Below are positions 22,990 through 29,079 of a stretch of DNA of 29,926 nt, piece after piece. The position numbers and the translations under genes were made by a program. The DNA lies in assembly GCA_023539445.1 (NCBI GenBank), contig JAKCEW010000010.1, positions 1 through 29,926 of the forward strand. The letters run 5' to 3'. Source of the stretch: Candidatus Terraquivivens yellowstonensis (GTDB lineage Archaea > Thermoproteota > Nitrososphaeria_A > Caldarchaeales > Wolframiiraptoraceae). Position 1 is the stretch's first letter. Every line of letters starts with the position of its first letter. Below the pieces are notes generated by a model. The model searched no databases and was not told the origin of the DNA. It worked only from the letters and a program-made list of their open reading frames with translations.

Positions 22990-23502
22990 TCATGCGTTGT
23001 GATAGCGCGATATTGCCTCCGCGCAAAACTTCCATATTTTATCGCCGACATAGTGCAGGTTTGTTATGACCTTACCTCTTTTTGCCTCCATAATGTTCTC
23101 CGAGTTATCTAAAGCCTTGCCGACCGCTATCGGTTTCTTGTGTTTTTCATCCCTAACTACGACAAACTCGCCCTCCTTAAACTTACCCTCAAGTGCGACT
23201 ATGCCAGGCCTCATCACATCTGCACCGTTAGCTATGTGCGGTATAGCTCCCATATCGACTATCACACTTGGCATGCTATCGAGTATGTTCTTGTTGAGTG
23301 CCTCAACCAGAATGGGCAGAAATGTGTCATCAACCTTTGCGAATGCGGCCAACCCCTCCAAAATATAAAGGGCAATTTTCTCGTTCTTCACTTCCCTTAC
23401 AGCAGTTTTTAGGTTTAGGTCGAGCTTTAAGTTAGGAAACTCTGAATTGATGCGTGCAACGAGCTCCTGCTTTTCCCTCTTGTTGAGCAACCTTACCTGC
23501 AT
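22990..23502 (-). CDS. PUA-domain RNA-binding protein (archaeal MCT-1-like)
   Basis: 170 aa. An N-terminal alpha/beta pre-PUA domain (about 1-80) precedes a PUA domain (about 84-160). The PUA domain shows PSVIVDMGAIPHIANGADVMRPGIV, the strand EGEFVVVRDEKHKKPIAVGKAL and ENIMEAKRGKVITNLHYVGD. This is the layout of the archaeal homologues of eukaryotic MCT-1/Tma20, thought to bind RNA and act near the ribosome or in tRNA modification. The assignment to a PUA protein is firm; the target is not known. ATG at 23502 has no strong ribosome site in the few bases upstream. Confidence 0.85.
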   Translation of the reverse strand: MQVRLLNKREKQELVARINSEFPNLKLDLNLKTAVREVKNEKIALYILEGLAAFAKVDDTFLPILVEALNKNILDSMPSVIVDMGAIPHIANGADVMRPGIVALEGKFKEGEFVVVRDEKHKKPIAVGKALDNSENIMEAKRGKVITNLHYVGDKIWKFCAEAISRYHNA

Positions 23503-23667
23503 CTTTCATGTCGAGGTTCAGACTAGACTAAAACCTTTCCTTTTTAACAGGTCAAGGTATATAACTTCGCAGTTTTTAGACGTTGATGAAGGAAGGGCTA
23601 TCCTAAGTTTAAAAAGGTAGTTTGCAGAAAGGCGCCGATATTTATAACGAAGGGCGTGATCAATGAG

Positions 23668-23718
23668 ATGAAGTATAGTGCGGTAATAATGGTCTTCTTG
23701 ATAGCTCAAGGTGGATGA
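23668..23718 (+). CDS. Possible 16-codon leader ORF before dph2
   Basis: ATG at 23668 lies about 25 bp after ATATTTATAA (23638-23647), exactly where a leaderless transcript would begin. It encodes a mostly hydrophobic 16-residue peptide, MKYSAVIMVFLIAQGG. Its stop overlaps the start region of dph2, and the dph2 ribosome site (AAGGTGG) lies inside it. It may be chance; coupling or attenuation of dph2 translation is speculative. Confidence 0.25.
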   Translation: MKYSAVIMVFLIAQGG

Positions 23719-23723
23719 GTTTG

Positions 23724-24731
23724 ATGAAGCCGGAGCACGTGATTGCCGAGCTGGAGAGGGTTGGGGCGAGGAGGGTTCTAGTTCAAGCGCCCCAAGGTCT
23801 TAGGGGTACTGCTATCCAGTTGTCTGAGGAGTTAAGCCGCCGCGGCTTCGATGTTGTGATATCCGGGGGTCCGTGCTGGGGTGGTTGCGACTTGGCCCTA
23901 AACGAGGCGGTAGAGGTATCGGCGGATGCTATAGTGCACCTTGGCCATACGGAGTTCGTGAAGCAGTCGAGCATACCGACGATATATCTTGAATGTAGGT
24001 ACGATCATGACGTAGATGTCGAACAGCTTGTGGAGAAGTCGATCCACGTTCTGCGTCCTGCGAAGAATATTGGTTTGGGCATGACGCTCCAGTGGTTAAA
24101 CCTATTAGAACGGGTTAAGAAAGCCCTCGAAGACCATGGTTTCTCGGTGTTTTACGGACAGCAAGAAAACGGGCGGCTTTATCCATCACAGGTTATAGGG
24201 TGCGACTATACCGCTGTGAAGAGCGTTGAAAGTAAAGTCGAGAAGTTCCTCATAGTGGGGAGCTTTTTTCACGGCCTGGGCCTCTCCATGATGACCGATA
24301 GGTGTGTTGTTGTCGCAGACCCGGAGACCATGCGCGTCGAAGATATGACACAAATCGCGAAAAGGGTACTCATGCAAAGGTATGCACAGATATGCGCGTT
24401 TAGGGGCTCGAAAAGGGTCGGCGTCATACTTTGTACAAAACCCGGGCAGAAAAGGGAGGGTCTAGCAACAACTATCGTCAGCATGTTAAGGAAGGCTGGA
24501 AAGGATGCATATTTACTCGTCCTGAACGAAGTGGATGAAAGGTTTTTGCCGGACGAGGTCTTTGATGCTTACGTTAATACAGCATGCCCACGCATCAGCA
24601 TAGATGACAATGCTAAGTTTAAGAGACCGATTCTGTTGCCCAGTGAGCTTATGGTTGCCCTAAATTTAATTTCATGGGAAGAACTCGTCTCCAGTGGCGA
24701 GTATTTCAGGTGGTGTGTAAAGAATGGTTGA
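23724..24731 (+). CDS. dph2: Diphthamide synthase first enzyme Dph2
   Basis: 335 aa. Archaeal Dph2 is a homodimeric 4Fe-4S enzyme. It cleaves SAM to a 3-amino-3-carboxypropyl radical and attaches the group to a histidine of elongation factor 2. The three cluster cysteines sit in GPCWGGCD (the first), VIGCDYTA and NTACPRIS, at about residues 51, 160 and 288. The start at ATG 23724 is preferred over ATG 23715 because AAGGTGG lies 9 nt before it. The gene overlaps csl4 by 8 nt, beginning a coupled row of csl4 and rpo11. Confidence 0.93.
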   Translation: MKPEHVIAELERVGARRVLVQAPQGLRGTAIQLSEELSRRGFDVVISGGPCWGGCDLALNEAVEVSADAIVHLGHTEFVKQSSIPTIYLECRYDHDVDVEQLVEKSIHVLRPAKNIGLGMTLQWLNLLERVKKALEDHGFSVFYGQQENGRLYPSQVIGCDYTAVKSVESKVEKFLIVGSFFHGLGLSMMTDRCVVVADPETMRVEDMTQIAKRVLMQRYAQICAFRGSKRVGVILCTKPGQKREGLATTIVSMLRKAGKDAYLLVLNEVDERFLPDEVFDAYVNTACPRISIDDNAKFKRPILLPSELMVALNLISWEELVSSGEYFRWCVKNG

Positions 24732-25317
24732 GGAAAAGCAACAGATAGCATTGCCCGGCGAGAAGTTATGCGTACTGGAGGAATTTTTATCTGGTAAAGG
24801 GACAAAAACTTCGGTGGATGGTACGGTATTTGCAACGGTTATTGGAAGGGTCGTATTCGATAGGAAGAGACGCGAAGTTCACGTAGAGGCTGTAAAGGAA
24901 CCGGATAACATAGCGGTTGGAGACATAGTCTTGGGCGAGGTCAAAGAGCTCCAGACAAGGTCTGCCGTAGTCAAGATTTTAGGTAAGAACGGCAAGCTTC
25001 TGAAGCATCATCGAACTGCAGTCCTTTTAACAAAGCAGGGGAGCAAGGAATCTTTGGGACGTCATGTAAGTGTAGGCGACGTGATACTCGCCAAAGTAAC
25101 CAGCATAATCTCGGGACTCATCAATATTTCTATATGGGAACCAGGCCTCGGCGTACTCCAAGCAGTTTGCGATAATTGTGGATCAATAATGACATGTGTC
25201 AAAAAAGATAAGTATAACGTGTACTGTCCAAAATGCAGAAAGTTCGATACAAGAAAGATGGTTAACCACTATGGAAATGAAAAGAAGTTACTTAGTTGGT
25301 TGGGGTTGACATCATGA
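24724..25317 (+). CDS. csl4: Exosome RNA-binding cap subunit Csl4
   Basis: 197 aa. The three-part layout of archaeal Csl4 is complete. An N-terminal domain has the LPGEKL start, the central S1 domain covers about 60-140 (VGDIVLGEVKELQTRSAVVKIL), and a C-terminal zinc ribbon has CDNC and CPKC knuckles (about 151-177). Csl4 caps the Rrp41/Rrp42 ring and helps feed and select RNA for degradation. ATG at 24724 overlaps dph2, and the stop overlaps the rpo11 start in an ATGA arrangement, so translation is coupled. Confidence 0.95.
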   Translation: MVEEKQQIALPGEKLCVLEEFLSGKGTKTSVDGTVFATVIGRVVFDRKRREVHVEAVKEPDNIAVGDIVLGEVKELQTRSAVVKILGKNGKLLKHHRTAVLLTKQGSKESLGRHVSVGDVILAKVTSIISGLINISIWEPGLGVLQAVCDNCGSIMTCVKKDKYNVYCPKCRKFDTRKMVNHYGNEKKLLSWLGLTS

Positions 25318-25589
25318 AGCTGAGCGTTGTTAAAGAGAGGGATGACTACGTCGAACTCATAATCAAGGGCGAGGATCAGTCTGTATTGGATGCGCTAAGC
25401 GAGGTTCTTCAAAGAATGCAAGACGTGGAATACGCTGGCCATGCACTACTTCATCCTTTAACGGGTGAAATAAGATTCGTAGTTAAGACAAAATCGCAAG
25501 AAATTAAGGCAAGGGACGCTTTATTGAAGGCCTTGGAGGAACTCGCAGATATAACTGAGAAGTTAAGGTCGTATGTAGAGGCGCTTTAG
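25314..25589 (+). CDS. rpo11: DNA-directed RNA polymerase subunit Rpo11 (L)
   Basis: 91 aa from ATG at 25314, the usual size. The core DQSVLDALSEVLQRMQDVEYAGHALLHPLTGEIRFVVKT matches the archaeal Rpo11/eukaryotic RPB11 fold, which pairs with Rpo3 in the RNA polymerase assembly platform. The start overlaps the csl4 stop. The upstream in-frame GTG-like start at 25296 would add six residues within csl4 and is less likely. Confidence 0.95.
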   Translation: MKLSVVKERDDYVELIIKGEDQSVLDALSEVLQRMQDVEYAGHALLHPLTGEIRFVVKTKSQEIKARDALLKALEELADITEKLRSYVEAL

Positions 25590-25663
25590 CCTTTTCAGAA
25601 GATTAATAAAATAGCGCCTCGTACGGATTGGTGCCCAACAGGCCGCATACACAAAGGTGATTA

Positions 25664-25993
25664 ATGATGGAATTTTGCCCGAACTGCGGAAAGGTTCTGA
25701 CGCTTGTGAAGAAGTCAGACACTGTTGTACTTGTATGCAAAAAATGTGGCTTCGAAAAGGTTGTGGAGAAAGCCGTGACTCAGGTGGCTTCAAAGAAGAA
25801 GGCAAAAGTTCCAACAGTCGAAAAGGAGGCACCTTCCGAAGAGGAAGTGTTACCTACGGTCGATGTCATATGCCCTGAATGCGGGAACAATAAGGCTTAT
25901 TGGTGGACTGTACAGACAAGATCTGCCGATGAACCTATGACGACCTTCTTCAGGTGTACACGTTGCAAGCATACGTGGAGAGAATATGGTTAA
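25664..25993 (+). CDS. tfs: Transcription factor S (TFS, cleavage-stimulating factor)
   Basis: 109 aa. Two zinc ribbons are joined by a basic/acidic linker. The N-terminal ribbon is CPNC and CKKC (residues 5-8 and about 26-29). The C-terminal ribbon is CPEC and CTRC (about 73-76 and 98-101). The C-terminal ribbon holds the hairpin QTRSADEPMTTFFRC, whose Asp-Glu pair reaches the polymerase active site to stimulate RNA cleavage in stalled complexes, as in TFIIS. AGGTGATTA precedes a double ATG. It lies 74 bp after rpo11 and overlaps the 3' end of the convergent HTH gene by 4 bp. Confidence 0.95.
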   Translation: MMEFCPNCGKVLTLVKKSDTVVLVCKKCGFEKVVEKAVTQVASKKKAKVPTVEKEAPSEEEVLPTVDVICPECGNNKAYWWTVQTRSADEPMTTFFRCTRCKHTWREYG

Positions 25994-26718
25994 ACCAGAA
26001 GTAGGCATTTTTTCTTACTGCCCGGTGGTAGAAGGACTTTTTTCCAAAGTTGTTCCTTTGCCATAATGCTGAACAGACCAGTTACCGATGCCCCCCTCTT
26101 CTGGAGCATGCTGACCGCAGAATTTACTAGGGAATCAGAATTTAGGAAAGAAGATATCATGAGTACGCTGTCCTTGCTCGACACCACGTTTTTTGGTAAC
26201 CACAGCTTGAACTTCTCTACGAATCCTGGAATCTTATACGTCAGCGTTATGGCCTCCTCATCATCCCAAAGCGGTCTTTCACTCAATAACAATATCCTCC
26301 TGTCTACGGTGATCGCCGAGACGGCCGATAACGGGATGCTGTGCACGTCTAAGGGCATTATGGCCGTCAGCTTGCTACCGGAAAATTCATTCATTATGAA
26401 GAAGTTGATCAACTTGAGCATGCTTGGGTTCGAGACGAGTTCGTAAACATTCACACCCTCATCACTTATCAAAGCCTTCTCCCTAATGATCTCCGCCATG
26501 TCTATAATCGGTGCAACTTTCTCGATGAGTTTCTTTACATTTTGGTTTCGTGGTACCGTTTTGTTTTTTATGTAACGGTTGAGTGTAGAAGTGGGTAAAC
26601 CGGTCATTTTGGATAGTGTTTTGTAATCGTACTTCTGTTTAAGAAGCTTGAGCAAATCAAGCGCTACAGTTTCCATACCATGCATTAACGGTGCACTTTT
26701 TACATATGTTTTAACCAT
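25990..26718 (-). CDS. HTH protein with degenerate phosphoribosyltransferase-like domain
   Basis: 242 aa. The N-terminal segment LKLLKQKYDYKTLSKMTGLPTSTLNRYIKNKTVP (about 23-56) is an XRE-type helix-turn-helix. The rest looks like a type I phosphoribosyltransferase fold: TAIMPLDVHSIPLSAVSAI, and then SVLMISSFLNSDSLVNSAVSMLQKRGASVTGLF where the PRPP loop should be. In active enzymes that loop has two acidic residues and a T/S-G pair; here it reads ISSFLNSDS, so catalysis is unlikely and a ligand-sensing regulator is more plausible. Archaeal HTH-PRTase regulators of this general build are known (GfcR, for example). A perfect palindrome lies just before the start. Confidence 0.65.
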   Translation of the reverse strand: MVKTYVKSAPLMHGMETVALDLLKLLKQKYDYKTLSKMTGLPTSTLNRYIKNKTVPRNQNVKKLIEKVAPIIDMAEIIREKALISDEGVNVYELVSNPSMLKLINFFIMNEFSGSKLTAIMPLDVHSIPLSAVSAITVDRRILLLSERPLWDDEEAITLTYKIPGFVEKFKLWLPKNVVSSKDSVLMISSFLNSDSLVNSAVSMLQKRGASVTGLFSIMAKEQLWKKVLLPPGSKKKCLLLV

Positions 26719-26723
26719 CTTTC

Positions 26724-26735
26724 GACTTTAAAGTC
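26724..26735. promoter_or_regulatory. Palindrome GACTTTAAAGTC before the HTH gene
   Basis: A 12-bp perfect palindrome sits 6 bp upstream of the ATG at 26718, near the transcription start predicted from a TTTATCATAT element about 26748-26757 (minus strand). That is a natural place for an autorepressor site. A partial copy, GACTTTAA, lies at 26836-26843. Confidence 0.4.
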
Positions 26736-26917
26736 ATCCACCAACTATATGATAAAGCTTTTTGCTCAAAACATTTTGCGGTAAAAATCATATACGCATC
26801 AAGTATTATCAGCTAGTTGTCTGATCACGCTAAAAGACTTTAATCACCCTCTAGACCGAAAATTAAAACACCCCTTAATTTTTTCCAATAAGATTCAGGT
26901 AAAAGTGAGGTGATGCG

Positions 26918-27052
26918 ATGATGGATAACATAAGTATTGATATATCAGTTGATGTTAGGAAGTCCAAGCTTAGAGGAGAGGGGTCTAGACCGATTAAAAT
27001 GTGTGACATGGAGGCTGATTTTCATGAGCATATATGCTCAGCATATGCTTGA
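26918..27052 (+). CDS. Small ORF, 44 aa, possibly a gene remnant
   Basis: Preceded by a strong GAGGTGAT (26907-26914), the ORF starts at a double ATG and begins MMDNISIDISVDVRKSKLRG. It ends with HICSAYA inside the tandem palindromes. I recognise no family. The excellent ribosome site combined with a very short product suggests the 5' part of a gene cut off downstream, but a genuine small protein is possible. Confidence 0.35.
   Translation: MMDNISIDISVDVRKSKLRGEGSRPIKMCDMEADFHEHICSAYA
27025..27048. repeat. Two adjacent perfect palindromes
   Basis: TGAGCATATATGCTCA (27025-27040) is a perfect 16-bp palindrome. GCATATGC (27041-27048) follows without a gap. They share the GCATAT core, so the array reads as repeated half-sites. 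Confidence 0.6.
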
Positions 27053-27203
27053 GTGTAGGAGTCTGTGGTAGGAGGTTTGGAAGTTCCGACATAGACGGCA
27101 ATAACTTCTTTTTCTATTTTTAGCCAAATATTTCGCCATAAAGCTCCTTTCAACCACCTTAACTGAAACTCTTCTTCCCTCTTGAAATTTATTATCCTTA
27201 GTT

Positions 27204-27660
27204 TTACGCTGAACTTAGCGAAGTCTTGTTTAAAAGTTGACTTTTATAGAATGACCTATTTCCAGTAAGAAAATAACTTACAGCAGCGGAAAAAACTGTG
27301 AAAATTATAAAGCTTGGACCCACGGTTTCAGCAACCAACGTTATGCTCGTCAAAAGGCTTTTGCTCGTTGCAGCTAACATCGCACTCATCGCCAGCATAA
27401 CACATAGAACGCGCGGCTCAAAGTTTAAAACCTGTGCATAAATAAGCCCAAGTGCTCCGCCAATGTATAATGATGGGATGAAAAGGCCACCGCTTCCTCC
27501 AAAATTTAGGGTAATGCTTGTGGCAACTATTTTTAGAATTAAAAGCACAATCAGGGTTGTCAAACTTGGTTCTCCTAATTTGGCTGTGATTGTTTTGTGT
27601 ATGAAATCATAACCCAAGCCAAGCACCTCGGGATAGACTAAGCCCATAACCCCGAAGACC
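27204..27660 (-). pseudogene. ClC chloride channel, C-terminal fragment
   Basis: About 150 residues matching the C-terminal part of a ClC channel/antiporter. VYPEVLGLGYD opens it, NFGGSGGLFIPSLYIGGALG carries the conserved GGxFxP anion-site motif, and MLAATSKSLLTSITLVAETVG and the last helices follow. A complete ClC has about 400 residues or more, so the N-terminal half, including the GSGIP and GKEGP anion-binding motifs, is missing. The first ATG (27647) lies inside the conserved region. The homology runs on to roughly 27655-27668, where the sequence becomes cas1 on the other strand. It cannot form a normal pore. Confidence 0.8.
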
Positions 27661-28070
27661 CATTCAACATATCGCTAAACTACATGTATTCACTGCTTGC
27701 ATCTCAGATATGGTTCGCCGTTGAACTTTCAGGTCTTGACCCCTTCATAGGATACCTCCACGAAGATAATAATAGGAGGCCAAGCCTAGTCATGGATTTT
27801 ATGGAAGAGTTCAGGCAGCCAGTAGTGGATAAGCTACTTATAACGTATTTTACAAAACATAAGGTTGAGAATGTTATAGATGAGAATAAGAGATTGAGTG
27901 ATGAATTTAGGAAGGTTTTGCTTAGAATGTTTTTCGAGGAACTCGATAGACAGGTCACATTCATGAATAGGACAATATCGGTTAAGGGTCACATGTACCT
28001 CCAGCCGAAGAGACTAGCTAAATATCTTCTCGCATTAACCTCATCATATACGCCTTATAACGTGATCTAA
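27660..28070 (+). pseudogene. cas1: cas1, C-terminal fragment
   Basis: About 136 residues corresponding to the C-terminal part of Cas1, the integrase of CRISPR spacer acquisition. The frame reads PFNISLNYMYSLLAS (with no start codon before ATG 27684), then the hallmark GLDPFIGYLHED and RPSLVMDFMEEFRQPVVD, which hold the metal-binding His and acidic residues. A full Cas1 has about 300-340 residues. The N-terminal beta domain and the first catalytic Glu are missing. An in-frame stop at 27639-27641 closes the frame. cas2 starts directly after its stop, as in an intact adaptation operon. Function is probably lost unless another cas1 exists. Confidence 0.85.
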
Positions 28071-28349
28071 ATGTACACTCTTGTTATATATGATATAACG
28101 GATGATATGTTAAGACTCAGGATTGCTGAGGCATGTAAAGAATTCGGATTGGTTAGGATTCAGAAAAGTGCTTTTCTGGGTAGAATAGACTTCCAGAGGA
28201 GGAAGGGCCTCAGGCATAGGCTTAAGGAGGTGCTCGGCAATAATCCCGGGAACATACAGATATTCCTGATATGTGAGGCCGATATGAGGTTCAGGGAGAT
28301 GATCGGAGAGCCGACAGGATACGAGGAAGAGGGAATAATGTTCTTGTAA
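28071..28349 (+). CDS. cas2: CRISPR-associated endoribonuclease-like Cas2
   Basis: 92 aa ferredoxin-like protein. The N-terminal strand LVIYDITDD carries the conserved Asp (residue 8). RLRIAEACKEFGLVRIQKSAFLGRI follows the Cas2 pattern, and IQIFLICEAD forms a later strand. Cas2 dimers bridge two Cas1 dimers in the spacer integration complex. The ATG immediately follows the cas1 stop codon, so the two were translated together. The gene looks intact although its partner is truncated. Confidence 0.93.
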   Translation: MYTLVIYDITDDMLRLRIAEACKEFGLVRIQKSAFLGRIDFQRRKGLRHRLKEVLGNNPGNIQIFLICEADMRFREMIGEPTGYEEEGIMFL

Positions 28350-28359
28350 GGCGACCCTC

Positions 28360-28941
28360 ATGGAGCAGGAATTCATAACACCGATACATGTAAGAGACTA
28401 CATATTCTGTCCAATGTTGTTTTATCATAAGTACGTTGTCGGCCTGCTAGAGCCAATGACGGAGATGATGCTGGAAGGATCCCGAGAGTATTTGAGGGAT
28501 GAAGCTCGATGGAGGGAGCGGAAGACATTATTAAATGAGAGGAGAATTAAAGCTGATCGAATGTTATTTTCATACCCTCTGACAAGCAAAAAATACAGGA
28601 TTCATGGTATTGCGGATACGATATTTTGGGTCAATCGTAAGATGAATATACTGGAAATTAAGTATGGTAGCTCCTCAGGCCCTTTTAGAAACCACTTATA
28701 TCAAGCGGCTGCATACGCATTGATGGCTGAAGAAGAGTTTAGTCAACCGGCCTATAAGATCATATTGTTCTATAAGACTCATAGAAAATGGGTTGAGCGG
28801 AGGTTTACGATGCAGCTTCGTGCCTACTTGATAAAAGTGCTGGAAAGAGCTTGGGAGGTCCTTGAGGGGAAGTTGGTTCTGGAGCCTAAGCCGAGGGCCC
28901 CTTGTGCTTCATGTTGGTATAGGCGATTCTGTTATCCATAA
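28360..28941 (+). CDS. cas4: CRISPR-associated exonuclease Cas4
   Basis: 193 aa RecB-like nuclease with an iron-sulfur cluster. One Cys lies near the N-terminus (IFCPMLFYH, residue 17) and three at the C-terminus in CASCWYRRFC. The nuclease core has GIADTIFW (Asp), ILEIKYG (Glu and Lys) and HLYQAAAYALM (QxxxY motif). Cas4 trims prespacers and selects those next to a PAM. It starts 10 bp after cas2 and appears complete. It is followed by the CRISPR leader. Confidence 0.92.
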   Translation: MEQEFITPIHVRDYIFCPMLFYHKYVVGLLEPMTEMMLEGSREYLRDEARWRERKTLLNERRIKADRMLFSYPLTSKKYRIHGIADTIFWVNRKMNILEIKYGSSSGPFRNHLYQAAAYALMAEEEFSQPAYKIILFYKTHRKWVERRFTMQLRAYLIKVLERAWEVLEGKLVLEPKPRAPCASCWYRRFCYP

Positions 28942-29079
28942 GGAGTCAGACCTCTAAAGAAAAGATAGGTTTATTAATAACCGATGGATGCTTATAAATG
29001 AATCCCACGATAGGGCTCCCACCAGCATCCTCGGTACAGAATCCCGGAATTAAGGCCTAGAAAGCTAGAAAATGGCTCG
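28942..29079 (+). promoter_or_regulatory. CRISPR leader with promoter
   Basis: A 138-bp non-coding stretch separates cas4 from the first repeat. TTATAAAT at 28992-28999 predicts a start near 29022, so pre-crRNA would begin about 58 nt before the first repeat. The heptamer GAATCCC occurs twice (29000-29006 and 29039-29045). The second continues GGAATTAAGG and resembles a worn repeat. These may be adaptation or leader-recognition motifs. Confidence 0.6.

Larger units (their letters stand above)
26719..27203. other. Gene-poor AT-rich region
   Basis: A 485-bp stretch separates the core genome from the accessory end. It holds the HTH-gene palindrome, a small ORF with a good ribosome site (26918-27052), a pair of adjacent palindromes (27025-27048), and an open frame without start codon on the minus strand (27022-27243). 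No transposase, integrase or tRNA-like target site was seen. Confidence 0.6.

Noticed and set aside
23518-23709. 63-aa ORF on the minus strand between the PUA and dph2 genes
   Set aside because: It covers the promoter region of dph2, has no ribosome site and no recognisable motif; two TATA-like elements on the plus strand explain the region better.
26719-27203. Insertion sequence remnant
   Set aside because: No transposase motifs, terminal inverted repeats in matched pairs, or target-site duplication could be found.
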